64,000 nt of DNA from Deltaproteobacteria bacterium (GTDB lineage Bacteria > Myxococcota_A > Polyangia > Polyangiales > JADJMO01): positions 1 through 64,000 of the forward strand of contig JANYDK010000040.1 of NCBI GenBank assembly GCA_025363655.1, written 5' to 3'. A program made the translations under genes and the position numbers. Under the pieces are notes generated by a model, which did not search any database, had not been told where the DNA came from, and saw only the letters and a list, made by a program, of their open reading frames with translations. Shown in pieces: positions 36,034 to 43,791 of this stretch. Numbering within the stretch: the first letter of the stretch is position 1; each line of letters starts with the position of its first letter.

Positions 36034-37095
36034 ATGACGAACGATCTCCGTGGCCGCAAGGCCGACCACCTCCAGCTCTGCGCGGAAGAAGACGTTGGCT
36101 TTCGCGACGCGACGACGCTCCTCGAACAGGTGCGCCTCGTCCACGACGCGCTCCCCGAGCTCTCCGTCGACGAGATCGATCTCGGAGTTCGTCTCTTCGG
36201 CAAACGGCTGCGTGCGCCCATCGTCATCGCCTCGATGACCGGTGGCACCGAGCAGGCGCGCGAGATCAACCGCTCGCTCGCGCGCATCGCCGAAGAGCGC
36301 GGATACGGCTTCGGCCTCGGCAGTCAACGGGCGATGATGACCCGCCCGGGCTCGACCTCGACCTTCCGCGTCCGGGACGTGGCCCCGACGACGCTCGTCC
36401 TCTCCAACGTCGGCGGCGTGCAGGCGGCGCGTTCGAGCACTGCCGAAATCGCTGCGCTCGTCGCCGAGGTCGGTGCCGACGCGCTCTGCGTGCACCTCAA
36501 CCCGGCGATGGAGCTGGTGCAGCCCGAGGGTGATCGAGACTTTCGCGGCGTCCTCGCGGCCATCGCCCGTCTCTCGAACGAGCTGGAAATTCCGGTCCTC
36601 GCGAAGGAGACGGGGTGCGGCATCGGCCTCGCCGCGGCGCGCAAGCTGCGAAGCGCAGGAGTCCGTCACGTCGACGTCTCGGGTGCCGGGGGAACGTCCT
36701 GGGTCGGGGTCGAGACGCGTCGTGCCCAAGGTCGCGACGAGAGCAAGCGCGCATTGGGTGAGGCCCTCTGGGACTGGGGCGTGCCGACCGCGGTGTCGAC
36801 GGCCCTCTGCGCGCGCGCGGGATTCTCCACCATCATCGCCACTGGCGGCGTCGCCACCGGGATGGACGTCGCCCGCACCATCGTGCTCGGTGCGTCGGCG
36901 GGTGGAATCGCAAGGCCGGTGTTGCGTGCGCTGCACGAAGGGGGGGACGAGGGCGCACGCCGCTTCCTCGACGGCGTCGAAGCCGAGCTGCGTGCAGTGA
37001 TGCTCCTCGTCGGCGCACGCGACGTCGCGGCGTTGCGCGAAGCACCTCGCGTCCTCGGTGGCGAGCTTCGCGCTTGGCTCGAACAGTCGACCTGA
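36034..37095 (+). CDS. fni: Type 2 isopentenyl-diphosphate isomerase (FMN-dependent)
   Basis: 353 residues from the ATG at 36034 (MTNDLRGRKADHLQLC); the R-K-x-D-H-L start is diagnostic. TIM-barrel flavoenzyme interconverting IPP and DMAPP. FMN-binding marks: IVIASMTGGTEQAREIN, GLGSQRAMM and the C-terminal ATGGVATGMD plus LGASAGGIARP. The metal/substrate motif, usually HLNxxQExxxPEG, reads HLNPAMELVQPEGD here: the Glu is kept but the preceding Gln is Met. It is divergent from the mevalonate operon and completes the route to DMAPP. Confidence 0.94.
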   Translation: MTNDLRGRKADHLQLCAEEDVGFRDATTLLEQVRLVHDALPELSVDEIDLGVRLFGKRLRAPIVIASMTGGTEQAREINRSLARIAEERGYGFGLGSQRAMMTRPGSTSTFRVRDVAPTTLVLSNVGGVQAARSSTAEIAALVAEVGADALCVHLNPAMELVQPEGDRDFRGVLAAIARLSNELEIPVLAKETGCGIGLAAARKLRSAGVRHVDVSGAGGTSWVGVETRRAQGRDESKRALGEALWDWGVPTAVSTALCARAGFSTIIATGGVATGMDVARTIVLGASAGGIARPVLRALHEGGDEGARRFLDGVEAELRAVMLLVGARDVAALREAPRVLGGELRAWLEQST

Positions 37096-37113
37096 CGTTC
37101 GCTCCCGAGCTCG

Positions 37114-37662
37114 CTAAGGCGCGACGACCACGACGCTGTAACCGATCGCCGGTTTGACCGCGTCGTTGTGGTACGAGTGCGGCTGATCGCCACGGAAGAC
37201 GACGACGTCGCCCGCCGCGAGCTCGAAGCGCTCACCGCTGGCGACGAGGGTGATCGCGCCCGATTCGCAGGTCAGGTACTCGCGCGTTCCGGCCCGATGA
37301 GGGACGCCGGTCATGCGCGATCGCGACGGGAGCTCGAGGCGTTCGACCTCGAGGCCGGGGAGGGGATCGGGCAGGAGCTTGCGCACGGTCACCGGTCCGC
37401 GTTGCCGGCTCGGGAGCGCCTTGCCGGCGTAGTGCTTGGCGGTGGCGCGCGGTGCAGAGACCAGCTCCTCGATCGAGACCTGCAGCGCGGCGCACACCTT
37501 GAGCACGACGCCGATCGTCGGGTTGGCCGCGCCTGATTCGAGGTTGGCCCAGGTCGCACGGGGCACGCTCGCGAGCTTGCTCAGCTGACTTTGGGTGAGC
37601 CCGCGGGAGGCGCGGAGGGCGCGAACGTTGGCGGCGATGTGCGCGGCGACGTCGTCGGTCAT
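37114..37662 (-). CDS. XRE-family regulator with C-terminal cupin domain
   Basis: 182 residues. N-terminal HTH (about 10-64, VRALRASRGLTQSQLSKLAS, then VPRATWANLESG). C-terminal small cupin (about 110-180, with HRAGTREYLTCESGAITLVA and GDVVVFRGDQPHSYHND). Such regulators control the adjacent operon and sense a small ligand through the cupin. The protein is divergent from the SDR gene, and a perfect inverted repeat lies in the 89-nt shared gap. The 3' end converges on idi with 18 nt between stops. Confidence 0.9.
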   Translation of the reverse strand: MTDDVAAHIAANVRALRASRGLTQSQLSKLASVPRATWANLESGAANPTIGVVLKVCAALQVSIEELVSAPRATAKHYAGKALPSRQRGPVTVRKLLPDPLPGLEVERLELPSRSRMTGVPHRAGTREYLTCESGAITLVASGERFELAAGDVVVFRGDQPHSYHNDAVKPAIGYSVVVVAP

Positions 37663-37681
37663 TCCCTCAGGTTATCGCCCC

Positions 37682-37695
37682 GCCAATGAATTGGC
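37682..37695. promoter_or_regulatory. Palindromic operator between XRE-cupin and SDR genes
   Basis: GCCAAT-GA-ATTGGC is a perfect 6-bp inverted repeat with a 2-nt centre. It lies 20 nt upstream of the regulator start and 56 nt upstream of the SDR start. HTH_3 dimers bind sites of this size. It is likely the operator for autoregulation and control of the plus-strand unit. Confidence 0.55.
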
Positions 37696-37751
37696 ATCCG
37701 TGCTGCTCAGTTGGAGCGGGCGCTCATCTTTCTCACCAGGAGGATGAGACC

Positions 37752-38540
37752 ATGAAGACCCATCGACGAGGACAGGGCGTCTTGATCACGGGAGGGAGCT
37801 CGGGCCTCGGGCGCGGGCTCGCCGAGCAGCTGGCGGCGGAGGGCGCGCGCGTCGCCCTCGTGGCCCGTCGGGCAGGACCGCTCGCGGAGGTCGTGGAGGC
37901 GATTCGCGCGCGTGGTGGAGAGGCGCACGCGATCGTCGCCGACGTCGCCGCCAAGGAGGCGACCTATGCCATCGCCGGCACGGCGGCATCGCTGGTCGGT
38001 CCCATCGATCTGCTGATCCACGCCGCGAGCACGCTCGGCCCGGTGCGCCGCGACGGGTTGCCGCCGATGCCGCTGCTCCTCGATTTGGCGTGCGAAGATC
38101 TCGCGCAGGTCTTGGAGGTGAACGTGGTCGGCCCCTTTCGCCTGACGAAGGCGATCGCCGGCGCGATGGTGTTGCGCGGCGCTGGCACGATCGTCGGAAT
38201 CAGCTCCGACGCGGCGCAGGAGGCCTATCCGCGCTGGGGCGCATACGGCGCTTCCAAGGCCGGGTTCGATCAACTCCTGCGCGTGCTCGCGGCCGAGCTG
38301 CACGACACCGGGGTTCGCGTCGTCACGGTCGATCCCGGTGAGATGGACACGCCGATGCATGCCGACGCCTTCGGCGGCGATCACGATCCGGCCAAGCTCG
38401 CCCATCCTCGCGAGGTCGCCGCCAAGCTTCTTCGCGCGCTCGATGACGCGAGCGTCGCATCGGGCGCGCGAATCGCCGTTTCGAGCATCCCGAGCATCCC
38501 GAGCATCTCGAGCAACTCGCGAGATGAGGTGTCGTCGTGA
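37752..38540 (+). CDS. Short-chain dehydrogenase/reductase
   Basis: 262 residues from the ATG at 37752 with a strong CAGGAGG site. Rossmann-fold oxidoreductase: cofactor motif LITGGSSGLGRGLAEQL (TGxxxGxG), NADPH-type Arg after beta 2 (LVARRAGPL), catalytic Ser in GISSDAAQEA and YxxxK in AYGASKAGF. The substrate is unknown. The last 17 residues (SSIPSIPSISSNSRDEVSS) come from a 9-nt tandem repeat. The stop overlaps the QueA-like GTG. Probably controlled by the divergent XRE-cupin protein. Confidence 0.9.
   Translation: MKTHRRGQGVLITGGSSGLGRGLAEQLAAEGARVALVARRAGPLAEVVEAIRARGGEAHAIVADVAAKEATYAIAGTAASLVGPIDLLIHAASTLGPVRRDGLPPMPLLLDLACEDLAQVLEVNVVGPFRLTKAIAGAMVLRGAGTIVGISSDAAQEAYPRWGAYGASKAGFDQLLRVLAAELHDTGVRVVTVDPGEMDTPMHADAFGGDHDPAKLAHPREVAAKLLRALDDASVASGARIAVSSIPSIPSISSNSRDEVSS
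38482..38517. repeat. Four 9-nt tandem repeats at the 3' end of the SDR gene
   Basis: CGAGCATCC, CGAGCATCC, CGAGCATCT, CGAGCAACT. In frame, encoding a Ser-Ile-Pro repeat tail 20 nt before the coupled start of the next gene. Confidence 0.75.
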
Positions 38541-39589
38541 TCGCCGCGGCCACGAAGTCGCGGAGTGAGCCGCTCCGCGAACGGCTCCTCGTCGTCGATC
38601 CCGATCGTGAGAGTTTTGTCGATGCCCGCGTCTATGAATTGCCTCATTTTCTCGAGTCGGGCGACGTCGTGGTCGTCAATGACGCGGCGACGCTGCCGGG
38701 CTCGCTCTTCGGCTTCGCTCCAGGCCGCAGGCCGATCGAGCTGCGGCTCCTCGAGGTCGATCCGCTGACTGGCCTCGCCCGCGCGGTGCTCTTCGGCGAT
38801 GGTGATCATCGAACGCCGACCGAGCATCGGCCCGAGCCTCCGGCGCTCGCGATTGGAGACGAGCTGCAGGTGGGCGAGCTTCACGCGCGAGTCGACGAGC
38901 TTGCACGTCGGTCCCCTCGTGAGCTCGGCCTCCGCTTTCGTGAGCGTGGCGGCTCGCTCCTCGCAGGCATCTACGTACGCGGCGGGCCCGTGCAGTACGC
39001 GCACGTGCGCGATCGTCTACCGCTCTGGGCAGTGCAAACGCCGTTCGCTTCCAGGCCCTGGGCGGCGGAAATTCCCTCGGCGGCGCGGCCGATCGGCTTC
39101 GAGGTGGTGCGCGCGCTGATCGATCGCGGCGTCGTCGTTCGCGGGCTGACGCACGCGGCCGGCCTCTCTTCGACGGGCGATCCACGCATCGACGCCGCGC
39201 TCCCGCTCCCCGAACGATGGGAAATTCCGGCCCGCACCGCCGACGCGATCGCGACCGCGCGCCGTCTCGGAAAACGGATCTTCGCCGTCGGAACCAGCGT
39301 GACGCGCGCGCTCGAAGGCTGCGCCGCTGCGCACGCCGCCGTCGTGGCCGGGGAGGGGGTGACCGACTTCGTCCTAGGGAAGGCGACGCGTCTGCGGGTC
39401 GTCAGCGGCATCTTCACCGGAATGCACGACGACGCGACCACCAGCCATGCCGCGCTCCTCTCCGCCTTCGCCGGACCGGGTGTTCTCGCGCGGGCGTTCG
39501 CCCATGCGGAGCGTGCCGGATACCTCGGCCACGAGCTCGGCGACTCGATGCTCATCCTGCCGTGGAAGCGCCGGGAAGGTGGCGTATAG
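38537..39589 (+). CDS. QueA-family S-adenosylmethionine:tRNA ribosyltransferase-isomerase-like protein
   Basis: 350 residues, GTG at 38537 overlapping the SDR stop (GTGA). QueA fold marks: SGDVVVVNDAATLPGSLFG (usual VxNDTRVxxARL), PVQYAHVRDRLPLWAVQTPF, and the C-terminal FAVGTSVTRALEGCA, then HAALLSAFAG and ARAFAHAERAGYL. QueA transfers ribose from SAM to make epoxyqueuosine in tRNA. Several conserved stretches are altered (NDAATLPG for NDTRVIPA; no clear TxxxHVGxGTF block, where LTHAAGLSSTGDP stands). It could therefore be a divergent paralogue with another substrate. No queuosine genes are nearby. Confidence 0.82.
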   Translation: MIAAATKSRSEPLRERLLVVDPDRESFVDARVYELPHFLESGDVVVVNDAATLPGSLFGFAPGRRPIELRLLEVDPLTGLARAVLFGDGDHRTPTEHRPEPPALAIGDELQVGELHARVDELARRSPRELGLRFRERGGSLLAGIYVRGGPVQYAHVRDRLPLWAVQTPFASRPWAAEIPSAARPIGFEVVRALIDRGVVVRGLTHAAGLSSTGDPRIDAALPLPERWEIPARTADAIATARRLGKRIFAVGTSVTRALEGCAAAHAAVVAGEGVTDFVLGKATRLRVVSGIFTGMHDDATTSHAALLSAFAGPGVLARAFAHAERAGYLGHELGDSMLILPWKRREGGV

Positions 39590-39598
39590 TTCTCGTCG

Positions 39599-39910
39599 AT
39601 GACCCCACGCGAGATCTCCGCGGAGCTCGCGCGCCTTCACGGCGTGGCCAAGTCGCTGCTCCAGTCCATCGAAGCGCTGAAGATGCGCATCGACGTCCTC
39701 GTCCAGAAGGCCGACGCAACCATCCCGCCCCCTACGCGTCCGACGACGCGAATCCGCAAGCCGGCGATGGGTCGCTCGGTCACCGCGCCCGATCTCGCGG
39801 TGACACGTGACGAGCGTGACGGGCTTGACGGGCGTAACGAGAGCGACGTCCCGCGCGAGTCGAACACCAGCGGCGCATATCGCTACGTGCCCTCACCGAA
39901 GAAGCGCTGA
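39599..39910 (+). CDS. Small protein with N-terminal coiled coil, unknown function
   Basis: 103 residues. A helix with heptad character at the start (ISAELARLHGVAKSLLQSIE, then LKMRIDVLVQKAD) is followed by a Pro/Thr/Arg-rich disordered part and a 9-nt-repeat-encoded stretch (RDERDGLDGRNESD). No signal or membrane segment. The start lies 9 nt after the QueA-like stop and the gene precedes the aminotransferase by 10 nt, so it probably belongs to the same transcript. Third positions are G/C-rich, supporting a real gene. Confidence 0.6.
   Translation: MTPREISAELARLHGVAKSLLQSIEALKMRIDVLVQKADATIPPPTRPTTRIRKPAMGRSVTAPDLAVTRDERDGLDGRNESDVPRESNTSGAYRYVPSPKKR
39807..39842. repeat. Four 9-nt tandem repeats in the 3' part of the coiled-coil gene
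   Basis: GTGACGAGC, GTGACGGGC, TTGACGGGC, GTAACGAGA, preceded by a partial unit GTGACAC. The period of 9 keeps frame. Third clear member of the class in 6 kb. Confidence 0.7.
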
Positions 39911-39920
39911 GTCGACGCAC

Positions 39921-40838
39921 ATGAGCAGCGTTCCTCCTGGCATCGTCGTCGTCGACGGCGTGCGTCGCGCAGCTTCCGAGGCGGTGGTCTCAGTCTACGA
40001 TCGTGGCTTCCTCTACGGTGACTCCGTCTTCGAGGTGGTCCGCACCTATGGCGGAGTGCCCTTCCGACTCGACGATCACATCACGCGCCTCCACGCCTCG
40101 GCGGCCAAGCTCGCGATCACGCCGACGTGGACCGAAGCCGAGTTGCACGCGGAAATCCTCGCTGCCGTGCGCGATGCCGGGTTCGCCGAGTCGTACGTGC
40201 GCATCGTCGTCACCCGCGGGGCCGGGCCGCTCGGCCTCGATCCCGAGCTCGCCGACACGCCTCTGCGCGTGGTGCTCGTGCATCCGCTGACGCTCCCGGC
40301 AGGCGGCGTCTATCGCGACGGGGTCGGCGTCCTCGTCGTCACCGCGCCGCGCGCGACCGATGGCACCAGCGCACAAGGCGCGAAGGCCTCGAACTACCTC
40401 GCCAATCTCCTCGCCCTGCGCGACGCGAAGAAGGTCGGCGCCTACGAACCGCTCTTCGTCGAGCTCGCCGGCGAAGAGACCTGGGTCCTCGAAGGTGGCA
40501 CCTCCAACGTCTTCGCAGTTCGTGGCAACGAGCTCATCACCCCGCCGCTCGGCCGCATCCTCGGCGGCATCACGCGTCACTACTTGCTCGAGGCGGCGCC
40601 CGCAGCCGGGCTCACCGTGCGCGTCGCTCCGATGACGCTCGCGGAGCTCCTCTCGGCCGACGAGGTGCTCATCAGCTCGACGGTGCGCGAGGTCGTCCCC
40701 GTCGTCCGCGTCGTCGTCGGTGACTCGACGCATCCGATCGGCTCCGGCTCGGTCGGGCCGCGGGTCCGGGCGATCCACCGGGCTTTTCGCGCCCACGTCG
40801 GGGCTCCCACCTCGCCGATGCCGTGGGAAGACGGCTGA
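39921..40838 (+). CDS. Class IV aminotransferase (branched-chain / aminodeoxychorismate-lyase family)
   Basis: 305 residues from the ATG at 39921. PLP enzyme of fold type IV: VSVYDRGFLYGDSVFEVVRT is the N-terminal signature, the catalytic Lys155 is in AQGAKASNYLANLL, the cofactor phosphate site follows LEGGTSNVF, and the C-terminal ISSTVREVVPV closes the site. It could act on branched-chain amino acids, D-amino acids or 4-amino-4-deoxychorismate; the sequence alone does not decide. The LSSAD-type segment (LLSADEVLISST) is shared by all three. Last member of the plus-strand run that starts with the SDR gene. Confidence 0.9.
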   Translation: MSSVPPGIVVVDGVRRAASEAVVSVYDRGFLYGDSVFEVVRTYGGVPFRLDDHITRLHASAAKLAITPTWTEAELHAEILAAVRDAGFAESYVRIVVTRGAGPLGLDPELADTPLRVVLVHPLTLPAGGVYRDGVGVLVVTAPRATDGTSAQGAKASNYLANLLALRDAKKVGAYEPLFVELAGEETWVLEGGTSNVFAVRGNELITPPLGRILGGITRHYLLEAAPAAGLTVRVAPMTLAELLSADEVLISSTVREVVPVVRVVVGDSTHPIGSGSVGPRVRAIHRAFRAHVGAPTSPMPWEDG

Positions 40839-41014
40839 ATTTTCACCTCGGCGACGGCGGGCGCGGGTCTGTGAATTTTTCGTCGACGTCACCTTGCGGT
40901 GGACGAGCGCCAGATGGCAACGCTATGGTTACCGGCTCGGCGTCGCGCCTATCGGTCAAACGCCTGGATTTTCCGAAGCGGGCGCGGCTCAGCCGCGCGA
41001 GGGTGCTCGTCCGA

Positions 41015-41626
41015 ATGGATAGCGATTTGCGGGATGCGGTCGGTGCCCTGCGTGCCGTGTTCGAACGACGCAAGCTGGATTCCAGTTGGGGTGCTGCCTC
41101 GCCCGAGGTCATCGCCGAGCTGAAGAAGGACTACCGCGTTCCACCGCGATACCGAGCCTTCCTCACCGCGGCCGATCCGGTCGACGTCGAGACGGTCACC
41201 CCGGTGGAGAAGATCCGCCTCTTCACCAGCACGAAGCTGCGAGAAGGCCAGGTCGGCTACGCCGTCGGTGAGGACGGGAACACGCTCGTCACCGGCAAAG
41301 AAGGCGACTGGAAGAAGTCGTGGGTGGTCGTCGCGACCAGCTCGCTCTTCGGCGATCCCTATTTTCTCGATGTCTCCAAGCTCGACGCCGAGGGCGACTG
41401 CCCGGTGTACACGGGCCAGAAGACGGAAAAAGGGACGTGGCGCACCACGCTCGCCGCCTCCTCGTTCGCCAGCTTCCTCCAGATCCTCGCGCTCGGGATG
41501 GATCTCGCATCCGGCTTCGGGGAAGCCGCCTTCGACGAACAGGACGACGGCGCCTTCCGCGAGGCTTTCGAGCCGCGAATCAAGGCCTTCGATCCCGCTG
41601 CGGCCCGCGCGAAGCACTGGAGCTGA
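41015..41626 (+). CDS. SMI1/KNR4 (SUKH)-like protein
   Basis: 203 residues from the ATG at 41015; longer in-frame starts reach into sequence with no coding look. The pattern SPEVIAELKKDYRVPPRYRA, FLTAADPVDVETV, then GDPYFLDVSKLDAEGDCPVY near 120-140 and SFASFLQILAL at the C-terminus matches the SUKH fold. In SUKH proteins a helix pair is followed by a W/G/D-rich sheet and a closing FxxFL helix. SUKH proteins are common immunity proteins for nuclease toxins but are also housekeeping in many genomes. No toxin gene is adjacent. Monocistronic, with a 222-nt gap to the next gene. Confidence 0.7.
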   Translation: MDSDLRDAVGALRAVFERRKLDSSWGAASPEVIAELKKDYRVPPRYRAFLTAADPVDVETVTPVEKIRLFTSTKLREGQVGYAVGEDGNTLVTGKEGDWKKSWVVVATSSLFGDPYFLDVSKLDAEGDCPVYTGQKTEKGTWRTTLAASSFASFLQILALGMDLASGFGEAAFDEQDDGAFREAFEPRIKAFDPAAARAKHWS

Positions 41627-41658
41627 CCCAAGGTCACGCTGCGACAGTCGGTCTCTCT

Positions 41659-41690
41659 GTTGGACCTTTTTGCGCGACGGAACGTCCAAC
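41659..41690. promoter_or_regulatory. Interrupted inverted repeat downstream of the SUKH gene
   Basis: GTTGGAC (41659-41665) and GTCCAAC (41684-41690) are exact complements separated by 18 nt containing a CTTTTTG run. It could be a terminator-like loop for the SUKH transcript or an operator for the kinase gene downstream. Weak evidence. Confidence 0.3.
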
Positions 41691-41767
41691 CGTCATGACC
41701 AAGCAGCCTGCGCTACCCGTCTCGCGGCGGGTCTCGTACACTGCCGGGTCACCGACGGTTGTCGTCA

Positions 41768-41834
41768 CGCCGAAGATTGCTCCGCAACTTTGGCCGCTCG
41801 CTGGATCTCCCCTCCGGGTCGGTCCGCTCGCTCG
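41768..41834 (+). repeat. REP-like element, copy C (variant right half)
   Basis: CGCCGAAGATTGCTCCGCAA then CTTTGGCCGCTCGC, sharing its variant right half with copy A (GGATCTCCCCTCCGG versus GGGTCTCCCTTCGG). It ends immediately before the AAGGAG ribosome site of the zinc-ribbon kinase gene. Confidence 0.7.
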
Positions 41835-41848
41835 AAGGAGCTGCGCAG

Positions 41849-43786
41849 ATGTTCGTCTCGTGCCCGCGCTGTAGCCAGCAGAACTATCCCAACGCCACGC
41901 AGTGCGCGTATTGCGGCACCGCGCTTTCGCCTTCGCTCGCGGGTGGCCCTCCCCAGCAGCCTGGCTTCGGCAACACCGGAGCTCCTGGCTTCGCGGGGGG
42001 TGCGACCACTGGCGCCGGCGGCGGTCCGGGCTCCGCAGCGGTCGCCTCGCAGCCGCAGGTCGGACAGCTGATCGATGGGAAATATCGGGTCGAACGCATT
42101 CTCGGCGAAGGCGGCATGGGCATCGTCTACGTCGCCGTAGACATCAACGCCGACCAGAAGGTCGTCATCAAGTCGATCCGCCCCGAGTTCGCCAACCGCG
42201 GCGACTTCCGCGAGCGCACCCTCGCCGAAGGCAAAGCCCTCGCGAAGATCGACCACCAGAACGTCGTTCGCTTCAACTCGATCATCAACTCGAGCGAGAC
42301 GAACGAGCTCTACATCGTCATGCAGTTCATCGAGGGCGAGTCGCTCGACCGCACCCTCGAGAAGGCCAACGCGGCCGGCCAGAAGCTGCCCATCACCGAG
42401 GTCATCCGCGTCTTCAAGCAGATTCTCGACGGCGTCGGCGCGGCCCACAAAGAAGGCCTGATTCACCGCGATTTGAAGCCCGCGAACGTGCTCGTCCGCG
42501 CCAAGGACGGCGTCGCCAAGGTGATGGACTTCGGCATCGCCAAGTCCGAGGGCGCGACCAAAGGTCCGACGCAGGCCGGCGGCATCGTCGGCTCGCTTTG
42601 GTACATGGCGCCCGAGCAAATCAAGGGCGCGCGCGATCTCGACAAGCGCCTCGACGTCTACGCGCTCGGCGTCGTCCTCTACGAGCTCACCACCGGCGTC
42701 GTGCCGTTCGATGGCGAGACCGAGTACGACATCATGACGAAGCACATGACCATCCCGGTCCCGTCGGTGAAGGGCCTTCGCCCCGACGCGCCCGACTGGA
42801 TGGATCAGGTCATCCAGCGCGCCACCGCCAAGGAGCGCAACGATCGCTTCCAGTCGTGCGAGGAAATGCGCGCGCAAATCGATCAGTTCGACGGCGGCAT
42901 CACGGTCCCGCGCTCGGCGACGGCGTTCGAGAACAGCATCATCCCCGAGCACTCGCCGTCGCACATCTCGAATCCGGGCGGCACCGCGATGATGAGCGGG
43001 CCCATCGGCCTGGCGCCGGTGATTCCTCCGCACCCCTCGCAGGCGGGGTTGCCCGTCGCCGGCCACGAATACTCGGCGCCGCCGAAGAAGGGCGGCAACG
43101 GCGCCGTCATCGGCATCATCGTGGCGGTCTTGGTCGTCGGCGGCGGCGCAGGGGCGTACTTCGCCACGCGCGGCACCGACGAGCCCAAGAAGGGCTCGGG
43201 CAAGTCCGAGACGAAAGATCCGAAGGAGAAAGATCCCAAAGAAAAGGATCCCAAAGAGAACGGCGGCAAGGATCCGAAGAACACCGGGACCAAACCGACC
43301 GAGACGGCGACCAAGCCGCCACCTCCGAAGAAGGAAGGGCTCGACGCGCTCGTCGGCACCTGGAAGGCGGAGACCACCAACCGCCTCTTCAAGGCCGTCA
43401 AAGACGGCGACGAGCTCATGTTCCGGGTCGTCGACGAATCGCAGTTCAGCGGCGCCTACAAGAAGGACGACGCGCGCTTCTCCCTCAAGAAGGGCGAGGA
43501 CGACACGTCGTTCGCGGTCACCGAGTTCTATCGCCCGACGCCGCCTGCCGGCCTCACCTACTCGCTCGACGGCCTCGCATCCTGCAAGAAGGAGCTCACC
43601 GCCGACGACAAGGGCAACCCGCTCGTGGCGACGCTCAAGTCGCCGACGTCACTCGACGTGCAGTTCGGCATCTGGACGATGGTCGTCGACCCGCCCAAAG
43701 GGAAGGAAATCGTCAGCTGCAGCGCGACGACCGGCAAAGGCTCGGTCATCGCCCACCTCCACAAGGCCGACGACGAAGACGACTGA
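41849..43786 (+). CDS. Transmembrane Ser/Thr kinase with N-terminal zinc ribbon
   Basis: 645 residues from the ATG at 41849 (AAGGAG upstream). N-terminal zinc ribbon Cys5, Cys8, Cys19, Cys22 (CPRC...CAYC). After a Gly/Pro/Ala linker comes a complete Hanks kinase (about 75-355): RILGEGGMGIVYVAVD, KVVIKSI, IHRDLKPANVLV, VMDFGIAKSE, WYMAPEQIKG. One transmembrane helix lies near 416-437 (AVIGIIVAVLVVGGGAGAYF). An extracytoplasmic Lys/Asp/Pro repeat stalk (KDPKEKDPKEKDPKE) leads to a ~150-residue C-terminal domain of unknown type containing LVGTWKAETTNRLFKAV and CKKELTADDKGNP. A membrane sensor kinase; signal and targets unknown. Convergent with the deacetylase, 5 nt between stops. Confidence 0.93.
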   Translation: MFVSCPRCSQQNYPNATQCAYCGTALSPSLAGGPPQQPGFGNTGAPGFAGGATTGAGGGPGSAAVASQPQVGQLIDGKYRVERILGEGGMGIVYVAVDINADQKVVIKSIRPEFANRGDFRERTLAEGKALAKIDHQNVVRFNSIINSSETNELYIVMQFIEGESLDRTLEKANAAGQKLPITEVIRVFKQILDGVGAAHKEGLIHRDLKPANVLVRAKDGVAKVMDFGIAKSEGATKGPTQAGGIVGSLWYMAPEQIKGARDLDKRLDVYALGVVLYELTTGVVPFDGETEYDIMTKHMTIPVPSVKGLRPDAPDWMDQVIQRATAKERNDRFQSCEEMRAQIDQFDGGITVPRSATAFENSIIPEHSPSHISNPGGTAMMSGPIGLAPVIPPHPSQAGLPVAGHEYSAPPKKGGNGAVIGIIVAVLVVGGGAGAYFATRGTDEPKKGSGKSETKDPKEKDPKEKDPKENGGKDPKNTGTKPTETATKPPPPKKEGLDALVGTWKAETTNRLFKAVKDGDELMFRVVDESQFSGAYKKDDARFSLKKGEDDTSFAVTEFYRPTPPAGLTYSLDGLASCKKELTADDKGNPLVATLKSPTSLDVQFGIWTMVVDPPKGKEIVSCSATTGKGSVIAHLHKADDEDD

Positions 43787-43791
43787 GACGG

